Below, piece by piece: positions 53,680 through 62,836 of a stretch of DNA of 64,000 nucleotides. Made by a program: the position numbers and the translations under genes. A model generated the notes under the pieces. It was not told the origin of the DNA, did no database searches, and worked only from the letters and a program-made list of their open reading frames with translations. The stretch spans positions 1 to 64,000 of the forward strand of contig JACQZQ010000020.1 in assembly GCA_016213785.1 (NCBI GenBank), given 5' to 3'. Source of the stretch: Acidobacteriota bacterium (GTDB lineage Bacteria > Acidobacteriota > Blastocatellia > Chloracidobacteriales > JADJPF01). How positions within the stretch are numbered: the stretch's first letter is position 1; the number at the start of each line of letters is the position of its first letter.

Positions 53680-55877
53680 AAATTCTCCAGGATAAAATTA
53701 GTCATCATTTCACGTAAATGTTTTAATCGTTGTGGCTGGACTACTCCATGTCTAGATTTTGGATAAATCATTAGGTCAAATTGTTTGCCAGCTTTTTGTA
53801 GTGCGTCGATAAATTGTACAGAATTTTGCATATGGACATTATCGTCCATTGTTCCGTGTATTAATAAAAGCTTGCCATGTAAATTAGCAGCAGCTTCTAC
53901 TACAGAGCTTTTCTTATAGCCCTCTGGATTATCCTTAAGTAGCCCCATATAGCGTTCTGTATAAACAGAGTCATAATTGCGCCAGTCTGTTACAGGAGCG
54001 CCAGAAATGCCTATCTTAAAGTTTTTACTATGAGTTAAAGCATATGCAGTCATATATCCGCCATAACTCCAACCCCAAATACCAATGCGACTACCATCTA
54101 CATAGGACTGTTGTTTTAACCAGCTAACACCATCTTCTAAATCTTTTAGTTCTAGTTCAGCCATATTGCGATAAATAGGATAGGTTGAGGCTATACCTTG
54201 TTGGCTAGCAGAGCGATTATCACAGATCCAAATTATATAACCTTTTTGAGCAAGCATTTGATGCCAAATATAGGTTGTGCCTAACCAAGAATTGCGTACA
54301 GAAGGAGTAGCAGGCCCAGAATAATTATAAGACATTACTGGGTATTTTTTATTAGGGTCAAAATCAGGAGGCTTAATCATTAAAGCATCCATCATTGCTC
54401 CATCACGAGTAGGAACACGGATAAACTCAGGTTTTCCTAAATTAAAATTAGCAAGTGCAGCAACCTTGTTTTCTTCAATAGTTCTTAAAAGTGAGCCATC
54501 ATTTTTATAAAGATGCATTTGAGGAGGAGTATTTATATTGCTAGCAACATCTATAAAAGCTGTAAAGTCTGGATTAAAACGTGGGTTATGATTACCTTGC
54601 CAATTAGCAGTTAAATGAGTAAGGCTAGTCCCATCGGCTTTAATTTTATAAACATCATTACTGATTCGACCATGTTGAGAGCCTGTAAAATAAACCCAAC
54701 CGTCTTTTGCTCCATAAAGTTCTCTTACATCCCAATTACCTTTAGTAACAGCACTAATTAGTTTTCCTTCTAAAGAATAATGATAAATATGTCTCCAACC
54801 AGTACGGTCACTTTGCCAAAGGAAAGAGCCATCAGCTAGCCATTCTGGTAATTCTACTACTTCAACCCAAGCTGGGCTTGTTTCACGGAGTAGATTTCGG
54901 GTTTTTCCTGTTTGGCTATCGGCTAAGTTTAAGTCTAGCCAAGTTTGAGCACGGTTTTGTACTTGATAAACAACATTTTTACTATCAGGTGTCCATCCCA
55001 CACGGGTAATTAAAAATTCCATTGATTGGTAATTTGCTAGCTCTACAGGTCTTGGGCTTCCGCCTTTAGCGCTAACTACACTAAGCTTTACTGTTGGATT
55101 AGGTTCACCTACTTTAGGGTAATTAGTTACTTCTAGAGTTTGGTAAAGTGGTAAATGATCTATTACTGTAAAGGCAGGAACTTTGGATTCATCTAAAGTT
55201 AGGTAAGTAATATCGCTAGAATTTGGACTCCACCAATAAGCTTGGGTGGTGCCTCTACCATAAATTTCTTCTTCATAAACCCAGTCAAGACGGCCATTAA
55301 AGATAGTTTTGCTACCATCAGTTGTTAAAGCTGTTTCTTTTGTTGAAGATAGATCTATTGTGTAGAGATTATTATTTCTAACAAAAGCAACTAGTTTGCC
55401 ATCTGGACTAAAAGAGGGGTTGGTTTCTTCTTCTGGGTTAGTAGTGAGGCGTAAGGCTTTATCTGCTCCAAAGACATAATAATAAAGGTCATTTTCGTAC
55501 TCTATAAGTACTCCATCATTATTAGGGCTAAAAATATAACCAGAGAGATTAATAAATTTTGCTGCTGAGTCATGGCTAAAACCAGGAGTTGTGGCTAAAG
55601 CTTTTTCCATTTTCTCTTTATCAATAAAGCTTTCAGCTTTTGCGCTTTGAGCATCAACTTTTAATAGTCCAACGGGGCCTAAGCTAGGATTATTATTAAA
55701 TTGTAAATAATGTTTATCGTCTAACCATTTAGTAATTCTAGGCAATGTTCCATTAAAATTAACTTGTTTTTGTGGATCATATATATCATCTATTGTAAGT
55801 TGTTTATTTTGAGCATTTGTCTCGATAGAAAAAAACAATACGACTAGAAAGAGTAAGATTACTCGTTTGCTATACAC
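53676..55877 (-). CDS. dipeptidyl peptidase IV-like S9 serine protease, secreted
   Basis: The 733-residue secreted protease has an N-terminal signal peptide ([20 protein letters not shown]). A beta-propeller follows (about 35-480; repeated SPDGKLVAF and [11 protein letters not shown] blades), then an alpha/beta-hydrolase domain. The catalytic Ser is in GWSYGGYM near 610; the Asp and His regions are [12 protein letters not shown] and SRHGV. The start is set at a GTG preceded by AGGAGG ten bases upstream, giving a compact signal peptide; the longer TTG and ATG readings lack a ribosome site. It releases dipeptides in the periplasm, feeding the coupled POT transporter. Confidence 0.93.
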   Translation of the reverse strand: MYSKRVILLFLVVLFFSIETNAQNKQLTIDDIYDPQKQVNFNGTLPRITKWLDDKHYLQFNNNPSLGPVGLLKVDAQSAKAESFIDKEKMEKALATTPGFSHDSAAKFINLSGYIFSPNNDGVLIEYENDLYYYVFGADKALRLTTNPEEETNPSFSPDGKLVAFVRNNNLYTIDLSSTKETALTTDGSKTIFNGRLDWVYEEEIYGRGTTQAYWWSPNSSDITYLTLDESKVPAFTVIDHLPLYQTLEVTNYPKVGEPNPTVKLSVVSAKGGSPRPVELANYQSMEFLITRVGWTPDSKNVVYQVQNRAQTWLDLNLADSQTGKTRNLLRETSPAWVEVVELPEWLADGSFLWQSDRTGWRHIYHYSLEGKLISAVTKGNWDVRELYGAKDGWVYFTGSQHGRISNDVYKIKADGTSLTHLTANWQGNHNPRFNPDFTAFIDVASNINTPPQMHLYKNDGSLLRTIEENKVAALANFNLGKPEFIRVPTRDGAMMDALMIKPPDFDPNKKYPVMSYNYSGPATPSVRNSWLGTTYIWHQMLAQKGYIIWICDNRSASQQGIASTYPIYRNMAELELKDLEDGVSWLKQQSYVDGSRIGIWGWSYGGYMTAYALTHSKNFKIGISGAPVTDWRNYDSVYTERYMGLLKDNPEGYKKSSVVEAAANLHGKLLLIHGTMDDNVHMQNSVQFIDALQKAGKQFDLMIYPKSRHGVVQPQRLKHLREMMTNFILENL

Positions 55878-56178
55878 TATGATAATGCCTCCTGATGATT
55901 TTAAGTCTATATTGGCAGGTGTTAGCATATTAAAACAGATTTTGCTTATTACTGGCAAGCTTAGAGTTAGAAGAATTAGGAGAGTTAGGAAAGTTAAAGA
56001 AATTAGCAGAATAATAAGGAAGATTGCACTAACAAAAAAACTTTTTCTTCTAGCCCTTAATTTAACCTTTATCTAAATTCTTAAAATAATCAACGGAAAA
56101 TATAATTTAGGTGTTAGGAAAGTTGTATTAGTATTGAGCTTTAGTTTTGTAAAACCTTCCAGCAAAAGAGGTAGAAAA
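55878..56178. other. divergent intergenic, nothing firm recognised
   Basis: This stretch separates the leftward peptidase gene from the rightward STAS gene. It contains the peptidase ribosome site (AGGAGG on the minus strand) and presumably promoters for both. No RNA or repeat was seen. Confidence 0.4.
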
Positions 56179-56547
56179 GTGCCAAATCCGTTTTCTATAG
56201 ATAGAACAACCCAAGAAGATATCATTATTTTAAGTATAGAAGGCTATCTTGATGCACATACAGCACCAAAATTTGAAGAAACTATCCAATCAGAGATTGA
56301 TAAAAATAATGTAAAAATAATTGTTGAGTGTAAAAATTTAACCTATATCTCTTCTGCTGGATTAGGGGTTTTTATGGGTTTTATTGAGGAAATTAGAGAT
56401 AAAGAGGGCGATATAAAAATTTGTGGTCTAGATCCTAAAGTTAAACAAATTTTTGATATACTACATTTTGAGACAATCTATGATATTTTGCCCGATATCC
56501 AAACAACAATAATTCGCTTTGCAGAATGTCCTGTTAGAAAGGATTAA
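56179..56547 (+). CDS. STAS-domain anti-sigma factor antagonist
   Basis: The 122-residue STAS protein resembles RsbV/SpoIIAA: IIILSIEGYLDAHTAPKFE, then the phosphoacceptor motif YISSAGLGVFMGF near 67. In this family the Ser of SSAG is phosphorylated by the cognate RsbW-like kinase to control partner switching. The start is set at GTG 56179, with GAGGT six bases upstream; a TTG 45 bases upstream is less likely. It lies two bases before the kinase gene and is clearly in an operon with it. Confidence 0.92.
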   Translation: MPNPFSIDRTTQEDIIILSIEGYLDAHTAPKFEETIQSEIDKNNVKIIVECKNLTYISSAGLGVFMGFIEEIRDKEGDIKICGLDPKVKQIFDILHFETIYDILPDIQTTIIRFAECPVRKD

Positions 56548-56549
56548 TT

Positions 56550-56987
56550 ATGCCTACAACTATTGAGAGCAAATTTGCTCTTAGTGTCCCATCCTCAACA
56601 AAAAACCTGGCCTTAGTTCGTGATTTTGTTAATAAAGTAGCTGCTCAAGCAGGATTTGGTGAAACTGAATTAATTAAATTAGAACTAGCTATAGATGAAG
56701 CCTGTACAAACGTAATTAAACATGCTTATGGGTATGATACAACTAGAGAAGTTACTATAAGAGCAATTTTTGATGATGAAGAATTACGCTTACAAGTTAT
56801 TGATAATGGACTAGGTTTTGACCCGGATGCAGTTAGGGAAGAAGATCTTAAACAGTTAATAGTTGATCGCAGATCAGGTGGCTTAGGTATGCAGCTAATG
56901 AAACTTCTAATGGATGATGTGCATTATGAGATTTCTCCTGGTCAAAAAAATGAACTTGTTATGATTAAAAAAATTCCTAAAAAATAA
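56550..56987 (+). CDS. RsbW-like anti-sigma factor/serine kinase (HATPase)
   Basis: The 145-residue GHKL ATPase has the N-box LAIDEACTNVIKHAYG near 48, the G1 box VIDNGLGFDP near 90 and the G2 box GGLGMQLMKLL near 115. It is the kinase partner for the STAS antagonist encoded two bases upstream. The output sigma factor is not adjacent; the ECF factor at 20480 is of a different type. GGATTA precedes the start, so coupled translation is likely. Confidence 0.93.
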   Translation: MPTTIESKFALSVPSSTKNLALVRDFVNKVAAQAGFGETELIKLELAIDEACTNVIKHAYGYDTTREVTIRAIFDDEELRLQVIDNGLGFDPDAVREEDLKQLIVDRRSGGLGMQLMKLLMDDVHYEISPGQKNELVMIKKIPKK

Positions 56988-57021
56988 TTAAACTTCTTCT
57001 TCTTCTTTTTAGGATTCTTTT

Positions 57022-59052
57022 ATGACTACTAAAACTCTTGATCCTTCACGACTAGAATCATTACTTGAATCTACAGAGCTTTTACACTCTTCTCAAGACT
57101 TAAGTGAAATGCTAAGGCATTTGCTACGTACTGTTATGGGCAGATTACTAGTAAGCCGAGGTCTTATTGCTGTTATTACACAAGCAAATATGGAAGTAAT
57201 AATAGTAAAAGGTACATCAAAAATAAGTGCAGGAACAATGTTTTCTCTAGAACAAGCTAAAAACGTTGGAATGAATTTAATTTTTTCTATAGGAGTTAAA
57301 GAAAACCCTATAGGCTATTTAGCCCTAGGTCAACCTGCTAGTGAGAATATCTTAAAAGATGAAGAAGGATTTATTAATTCACTTCTTGGGATTGCAGCAA
57401 GTGTTATTAAAAATGCCCGTGCTCATAGCCAAACTATAAAACTTAATCGTGAATTAGAACAAAAAATTCAAGAACTTAGAGCTATTCTAGATTTTGTACG
57501 AGGTCTTTCTTCTACACTTGATGCTACAGAAATTGCTCAACTACTTGTTTTAACTTTATCTGGTGGTTGGGCAGTAAAAAAATATGCTTTAGCTATCTGG
57601 AGAGAGCCCCAAAAACCACTGCTACGACAAAAAGGTATTAATCTGCCTTCTATTGAAGACTTAAAGCCCTTTCTAAAAAGTATGTCTGAGGCTATTAAAC
57701 TAAAAGAACTACCTGATAGCGAACTAAAAGAAAATTTACTCAAAGAAAATGTAGAAATACTTTTTCCAATACCAATTTTATCAGCAACAAATATTATTAA
57801 TGATGTTAGCTGTGACACAGTAGCAAGCCTATCTGTTGATAGTAATGTAATAGGCGTTTTAGCTTTTGGCTCAAGACCAGGAAAATTAACCTATAGCGAT
57901 TCAGATATAGATTTTGGCGTAGGTGTTGTTGCTCAAGCTGCTATTGCTTTGCAAAACGCTTGGTATTTTCAAGATGCTGTAGAACGCCAAAAAATGGAAG
58001 CCCGCTTCCAAGCTGAACAACGTGCTAACATTGTATTTTCAGCTTTTAGCGATGTTTTAACAGGAGCGGTGCTAGATGGAAAATATCAGCTAAATAGTAA
58101 AATTGGAGCGGGTGGCTTTGGTGTAGTCTATAAAGCAACACACCTTGATCTTGCTCGGACTGTAGCAATAAAAATTTTACGCCCTATTATTGGTAGTAAT
58201 GCTAGAGAACGTTTAGAAAGATTTCGCCAAGAAGGGATTTCTGCTTGTAGAATAAATCATCCTAATGCCGTTTCAATACTCGACTTTGTGATTTCTACTA
58301 ACGGTATAGCTTATCTAGTAATGGAACTCTTAAATGGTTTTTCTTTGGGTGATGAAATAAAAAAACAAGGTAGACTCTCACTTGCTCGCTCAGCAGAAAT
58401 TCTTGCCCCTGTTTGTGATGTTCTAGATCAAGTACACTCTCTAGGTATGGTACATAGGGATATTAAACCTGATAATATTTTTCTTCACCAAACCCCTCAA
58501 GGTGAAATTGTTAAAGTTGTAGATTTTGGCCTAACAAAAATTTTTACTAATGATAGCGAATCTGATAACTCAAATCTTTCTAACGCTGGAGAAGTCTTAG
58601 GTACACCTGCTTATATGTCTCCTGAAAGATTTGGAAGCTTAAGCTATGATGGAAAGACTGATGTATATAGCTTAGGGCTTGTAACTTACGAGATGCTTAC
58701 AGGAGAGCTACCTTTTGTTTTTAATGAGAGAACACCTTATAGAATGGCTATGGTGCATATTCAAGAAAGACCTAGACCATTAAGACAACTTAATAGTGCT
58801 ATTGCTGAAAATATTGAAAAAGTAGTGATGCAAACGCTACGTAAATCACCTAGTAAGCGGCCAACAATCAAAGAGTTTGCCCAAAACTTTATAGAGCTAG
58901 TTAAAAAATTAACTCCAGAAGAAAGTAGTAGGGTGTTTTTTGATGATGGTAAAATTTTTTTAGGGCAAAGTAAGGAAAATTGGCAAGATAGCCGAGATAG
59001 TAAAACAGATACTCTTTCAATAAAAATTACAAAGATAGACTCAATGCCATAA
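57022..59052 (+). CDS. GAF-domain Ser/Thr protein kinase
   Basis: The 676-residue protein has two GAF-like sensory regions (about 10-140 and 165-320; the second includes ASLSVDSNVIGVLAFGSR). A C-terminal Hanks-type kinase spans about 350-635: GAGGFGVVYKA near 362, VAIKIL, HRDIKPDN at 478, DFGLTK near 502 and YMSPERF. All catalytic residues appear intact. No membrane segment is present, so it probably senses a cytoplasmic ligand. It lies 34 bp after the RsbW-like gene, linking partner switching to Ser/Thr phosphorylation. Confidence 0.92.
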   Translation: MTTKTLDPSRLESLLESTELLHSSQDLSEMLRHLLRTVMGRLLVSRGLIAVITQANMEVIIVKGTSKISAGTMFSLEQAKNVGMNLIFSIGVKENPIGYLALGQPASENILKDEEGFINSLLGIAASVIKNARAHSQTIKLNRELEQKIQELRAILDFVRGLSSTLDATEIAQLLVLTLSGGWAVKKYALAIWREPQKPLLRQKGINLPSIEDLKPFLKSMSEAIKLKELPDSELKENLLKENVEILFPIPILSATNIINDVSCDTVASLSVDSNVIGVLAFGSRPGKLTYSDSDIDFGVGVVAQAAIALQNAWYFQDAVERQKMEARFQAEQRANIVFSAFSDVLTGAVLDGKYQLNSKIGAGGFGVVYKATHLDLARTVAIKILRPIIGSNARERLERFRQEGISACRINHPNAVSILDFVISTNGIAYLVMELLNGFSLGDEIKKQGRLSLARSAEILAPVCDVLDQVHSLGMVHRDIKPDNIFLHQTPQGEIVKVVDFGLTKIFTNDSESDNSNLSNAGEVLGTPAYMSPERFGSLSYDGKTDVYSLGLVTYEMLTGELPFVFNERTPYRMAMVHIQERPRPLRQLNSAIAENIEKVVMQTLRKSPSKRPTIKEFAQNFIELVKKLTPEESSRVFFDDGKIFLGQSKENWQDSRDSKTDTLSIKITKIDSMP

Positions 59053-59280
59053 GGTTTTCATAAAGTTTTGCTAAACAATAATATTTTCTTATTCTCTAAT
59101 AGAAAATTAACTGACATTTAACAAATTTTTTGCTACCTTGCTAAGTAAAACTTTTGTTAATTATTTCCTGTTATTTCTTTTTATTTCTTATTATTTGTTA
59201 GTTAAATTATAGTTTTTATCATTAATAAAAATCTTTGCTTAATTGGGTATTGTTAGGCTAGAGTTTGGAGACTTAGAAGC

Positions 59281-60180
59281 ATGTCTATTTGTGTTTTTGA
59301 TAATTGTCCTGCCCCAAATCCTACTTTAGAAGGTCGTTGCACTAGCTGTGGTTCATTACTCAAAGATCAAAGAGTAAGAGAACGCTATATAGTTCAACAG
59401 GTATTAAGTCGTAGTAAATTTAGTATTAGTTATTTAGTTATAGACATAAATAGAGATGGCGCTAGTCGTATCCTAAAAGAGTTACAAGCTATTTCTGAAG
59501 AAGACCCAGATTTTCAAAGTACAAGACGTTCTACTGTAGAGCGCTTATTTGAAAGAGAAGCAAGAGTTTTAATGGGACTACAACACTCTGGGATTCCTAG
59601 ACTTTATACAACTTTTGAGGAGAAAGGCGCAGCTTATTTAGTTGAAGAATATATTCCAGGTCATAGCCTGCTAAATTGGTTAGGTGAATCTAAACGTAAT
59701 GTAATTAGTGAAGTAGAAGCAAGAGAAATATTAAAAGAACTAGCACTTATCTTAAAATATTTGCATTCCCGTATACCTCCTATAGTTCATAGAGATATAA
59801 AGCCACAAAACTTAATGCGTGCAAGCAGTGATGGAAGGCTTTTACTTGTTGATTTTGCTGCTGTATCACAACTTTCGCAAACTAGCAATAATACCGTAGT
59901 TGGAACAGCTGGTTATACTCCTATAGAACAGCTTTATGGGCGTGCAGTACCGCAAAGCGACCTTTATGCAGCAGGAGCAACTATTTTACGTCTACTTACA
60001 GGGTTACATCCTAGCAAACTCTATATTCCTATAGAGAAAAAATTTGCTTGGGAACACCATGCTAATGTAACTCCTGGGTTTGCTTGTTTAATAAATGGTT
60101 TATTAACAGAAAATTTACTTGAGCGCACTAGTAGCGCTGAACAATTACTTGCAGAACTAGAAATATTAAGACCTTTATAG
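59281..60180 (+). CDS. zinc-ribbon Ser/Thr kinase, divergent
   Basis: The 299-residue protein has an N-terminal zinc ribbon (CVFDNC, then CTSCG, residues 4-24). A kinase domain follows, about 35-295, with a degraded Gly loop (VLSRSKFSISYLV), Lys in ILKELQ near 65, HRDIKPQN near 170 and DFAAVSQL in place of DFG. GTAGYTPIEQLYG replaces the usual APE region. The ribbon-plus-kinase layout resembles cyanobacterial-type STPKs. ATP may still bind through HRD/DFA, but activity is uncertain. A 228-bp AT-rich gap precedes it. Confidence 0.88.
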   Translation: MSICVFDNCPAPNPTLEGRCTSCGSLLKDQRVRERYIVQQVLSRSKFSISYLVIDINRDGASRILKELQAISEEDPDFQSTRRSTVERLFEREARVLMGLQHSGIPRLYTTFEEKGAAYLVEEYIPGHSLLNWLGESKRNVISEVEAREILKELALILKYLHSRIPPIVHRDIKPQNLMRASSDGRLLLVDFAAVSQLSQTSNNTVVGTAGYTPIEQLYGRAVPQSDLYAAGATILRLLTGLHPSKLYIPIEKKFAWEHHANVTPGFACLINGLLTENLLERTSSAEQLLAELEILRPL

Positions 60181-60184
60181 TTTT

Positions 60185-61117
60185 ATGGGTATTGAAGAAA
60201 AAATAAGTCAAAAAATATCTGAAATTGCCCTAGATAATACATCTGGTTCCTCAGAACTTGCACGCCGTTCGGCTGTAGTAATGTTAGAAGTTTTAACTGA
60301 TATACGTGAACAAGCCTCAGCCCCAGTACAAGTTCTACGTTCTCCTATAACTATATTTGCTAAAGAATTACTAAAAGCCCAGCCTAAAATGGCTACTCTT
60401 TTTAATTTAGTTAACCGTACCCTACTTATAATTAATAGCCATACTGTTTTTGGTGATGCAAAAGCTGCTGTTGAAAAATATATTTATAGTTTTTTAGCTA
60501 TAGTAGTTAGCGGTAGTGATAATATTACACAAAAATTTCAACCTATAATTAATGAAAACTCTGTAGTACTTGTCCATTCTTATAGTGCGACTGTTAATAA
60601 AGTATTGATTAATATAAAGAATAATGGGCGTAATTTCGAGATATTTTCTACAGAAAGTCGCCCTATGCTAGAGGGTCGCAAAACTGCTCAAGCCCTTTCA
60701 AATGCGCATATACCTGTAACTTTTATTGTTGATTCAGGTGTACTTTTTGCATTGCAAAGATCCTCAATGGTTTTATTTGGAGCAGATGCTATTACTAAGG
60801 AAGGAATTGTTAATAAAATAGGGACTGCTTTAATTGCTATAGCTGCTAAAGCTTATAATAAACCCTGTTATGTGCTTTCTGATAGCACTAAATTTCTGCC
60901 TTCATCTTATAAATTAGCTTTAGAAGGTATGCGGGCTAAAGAAGAAATTTGGCCTGAAGCCTCAGAATCAATAGTAGTCTTAAATCGCTACTTTGAAACT
61001 ACCCCTTTAGAGCTTTTTACAGCAGTGATAAATGAATATGGGGTCTTAAAAATCCCTGAAGTCAAACTGCATTTAACTAATTTAGGAGTCTCTTCTGAAC
61101 TATGCACAGAACTATAA
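60185..61117 (+). CDS. eIF-2B alpha/beta/delta-like protein (sugar-phosphate isomerase family)
   Basis: The 310-residue product belongs to the IF-2B/MtnA/ribose-1,5-bisphosphate isomerase fold: a helical N-domain, then GADAITKEGIVNKIGTALIAI (residues near 200-220) and PCYVLSDSTKFLP near 230, the characteristic core. Bacterial members often isomerise phosphorylated pentoses or methylthioribose-1-phosphate, but the specific residues for a given substrate could not be assigned. It begins four bases after the kinase stop and overlaps the next gene by 16 bases. Confidence 0.85.
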   Translation: MGIEEKISQKISEIALDNTSGSSELARRSAVVMLEVLTDIREQASAPVQVLRSPITIFAKELLKAQPKMATLFNLVNRTLLIINSHTVFGDAKAAVEKYIYSFLAIVVSGSDNITQKFQPIINENSVVLVHSYSATVNKVLINIKNNGRNFEIFSTESRPMLEGRKTAQALSNAHIPVTFIVDSGVLFALQRSSMVLFGADAITKEGIVNKIGTALIAIAAKAYNKPCYVLSDSTKFLPSSYKLALEGMRAKEEIWPEASESIVVLNRYFETTPLELFTAVINEYGVLKIPEVKLHLTNLGVSSELCTEL

Positions 61118-61923
61118 TTGTTGCTGTAGGTAATGAATTATTAATAGGAGAAACCCTAGACACCAATACTAATTGGCTTTGTCGTCATCTAACAGCTTTA
61201 GGCTTTAAAATAGAAGCTACCTTAACCCTACCAGATAAAATTGATGTAATAAGTAAAACTATAAAAAGTATTATTAATGATAATTGGATAGTCTTTTCAC
61301 CAGAGCTATTAATTATTACAGGAGGGCTTGGCCCAACCGAAGATGATTTAACGCTTACCTCAATTGCTCAAGCCTTAGACACTGCTTTAGAAATAGATAA
61401 AACCGCCTATGATTGGGTTAAAGAGAAATATCAAAACTTAGCAAAAGAATCTTTGGTTAGTAGCTCAGAAATGAATCCAGCACGCGATAAAATGGCAAGG
61501 CTTCCTAAAGGTGCAACCCCAATAAAGAACACTGTTGGAGTTGCTCCAGCAATTAAAATTACCTATAAAAATACTACTATTATTTCTCTGCCAGGGGTTC
61601 CTCAAGAAATGAAAGGTTTTATGCTTGGTGAAGTCCAAACCATTTTATCAGAACAATTTAGCGTAGGTGCTCATATAGAAAAAGAGTTATGGGCTTTATG
61701 TGGTGATGAATCTATATTAGCTCCTATTTTAAGCAAAGTTTCTGAAAAACACCCAGAAGTCTATATTAAATCTAAAGCAAAAGGTTTTGGTCAAAATCTT
61801 CGCTTTCAAATAAAACTTCATATTACAGGCACAAATATTGTTATAGATGAGAAACTTAAAGCCGCAATAGAAGATTTAGAAAAAAACTTAAATGAACATA
61901 ATATTAAGCTAGATAAGAGTTAA
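61102..61923 (+). CDS. cinA: CinA-family protein, MoaB-like N-terminal domain only
   Basis: The 273-residue protein covers the molybdopterin-binding (MoCF/MoaB-like) domain of CinA: VAVGNELLIGETLDTN at the N-terminus, IITGGLGPTEDDLT near 72 and ISLPGVPQEMKGFM near 160. In full-length CinA this part has ADP-ribose pyrophosphatase activity. The C-terminal nicotinamide-nucleotide amidase domain (about 150 residues) is absent. It overlaps the eIF2B-like gene by 16 bases, so the two are coupled. Confidence 0.88.
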   Translation: MHRTIIVAVGNELLIGETLDTNTNWLCRHLTALGFKIEATLTLPDKIDVISKTIKSIINDNWIVFSPELLIITGGLGPTEDDLTLTSIAQALDTALEIDKTAYDWVKEKYQNLAKESLVSSSEMNPARDKMARLPKGATPIKNTVGVAPAIKITYKNTTIISLPGVPQEMKGFMLGEVQTILSEQFSVGAHIEKELWALCGDESILAPILSKVSEKHPEVYIKSKAKGFGQNLRFQIKLHITGTNIVIDEKLKAAIEDLEKNLNEHNIKLDKS

Positions 61924-61931
61924 TACTTAAG

Positions 61932-62492
61932 ATGAGTTTTGATAACATTGCTTCAAAATTTTTATACTTTGGTTTAGAGACTATTAGTAACTTACAACAA
62001 TCCATAGGCTTAGAAGTTCATCCTGTTGCCTTAAGCCCTCAAGAGATAAAACTTTTGGAGAAAATTTTTTACTCTTCTATTGATTATAAAAAAGTAAGAG
62101 TAAAAGCTGGAAACTCACACCTATTAACTATTAGCGGAAGAGCTTTTGTTATGGGTAATACTATTTATATGCCTAGAGAAAATTATCTAACTAGCCTTTT
62201 AATACATGAAATGGTACATATTTGGCAGTATCAAAATCAAGGCTATGACTATATTAGCAAATCTTTGAAAGGACAATATTTAGGCGAGGGTTATGACTTT
62301 GTTAAAGGTATTGAAGGAGCAAAACCTTGGGTAAAACTTAATCCTGAACAGCAGGCTTCTTTAATTGAAGAGGCTTATATAAGCGGTTTTTTTAATGAGA
62401 CAAATAGGGAGTTTTTTTACAAAGGAAAAAACTATACTTTATACTTAAAAGATGCTCTAGCCATATTACGTAATAATAAAAAAATTACTTAG
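61932..62492 (+). CDS. HExxH zinc-metallopeptidase-like protein
   Basis: The 186-residue product has LLIHEMVHIWQYQNQG near 95, a classic HExxH metal-binding helix with a nearby Trp/Gln-rich segment as in DUF4157-type peptidase-like domains. There is no signal peptide. A third metal ligand is not clear, although GYDFVKGIEGAKPW lies downstream. It follows CinA by eight bases and ends the rightward operon. Whether it cleaves peptides is unknown. Confidence 0.75.
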   Translation: MSFDNIASKFLYFGLETISNLQQSIGLEVHPVALSPQEIKLLEKIFYSSIDYKKVRVKAGNSHLLTISGRAFVMGNTIYMPRENYLTSLLIHEMVHIWQYQNQGYDYISKSLKGQYLGEGYDFVKGIEGAKPWVKLNPEQQASLIEEAYISGFFNETNREFFYKGKNYTLYLKDALAILRNNKKIT

Positions 62493-62836
62493 ATATTTGG
62501 TTAGATCTTCACATTAAGTTAAGCTTAAGTAAAATAGTTTATAGCATCATCATTAGATCATAAGATTTTCGCTGCTTAGTTAATATAAACAAATACTTAG
62601 AAAAAGACTTAAAATGTAAAAAACTGTTAGTATTTCTGTATAGATTTGTCAAAATCGGGTTGACTCTGCCAAGCTAAAGCGTGTATAAGCAAAAATAACG
62701 CTTTAATAGACACACCGCACTGTAGCTTACGGTCTTAGATAAGTTTCAGAAAGTAATACCCGTTGCAGTGCTAAAGTTACTCAAGATATAGTACATAACA
62801 TTTTTAGTTAACACGCAGAAACCTTCGGAGGTAAAT
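62493..62836. other. intergenic region with promoter and hairpin
   Basis: Besides the candidate promoter at 62660-62689, the region has an inverted repeat CTAAAGCG near 62674-62681 with CGCTTTAAT near 62699-62707. No gene was found. Confidence 0.4.
62660..62689 (+). promoter_or_regulatory. candidate promoter of outer-membrane protein gene
   Basis: TTGACT (62660-62665), an 18-base spacer and TATAAG (62684-62689) resemble a housekeeping promoter, about 150 bp upstream of the ATG at 62837. An inverted repeat overlaps the -10 and could be a control site. Confidence 0.45.
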
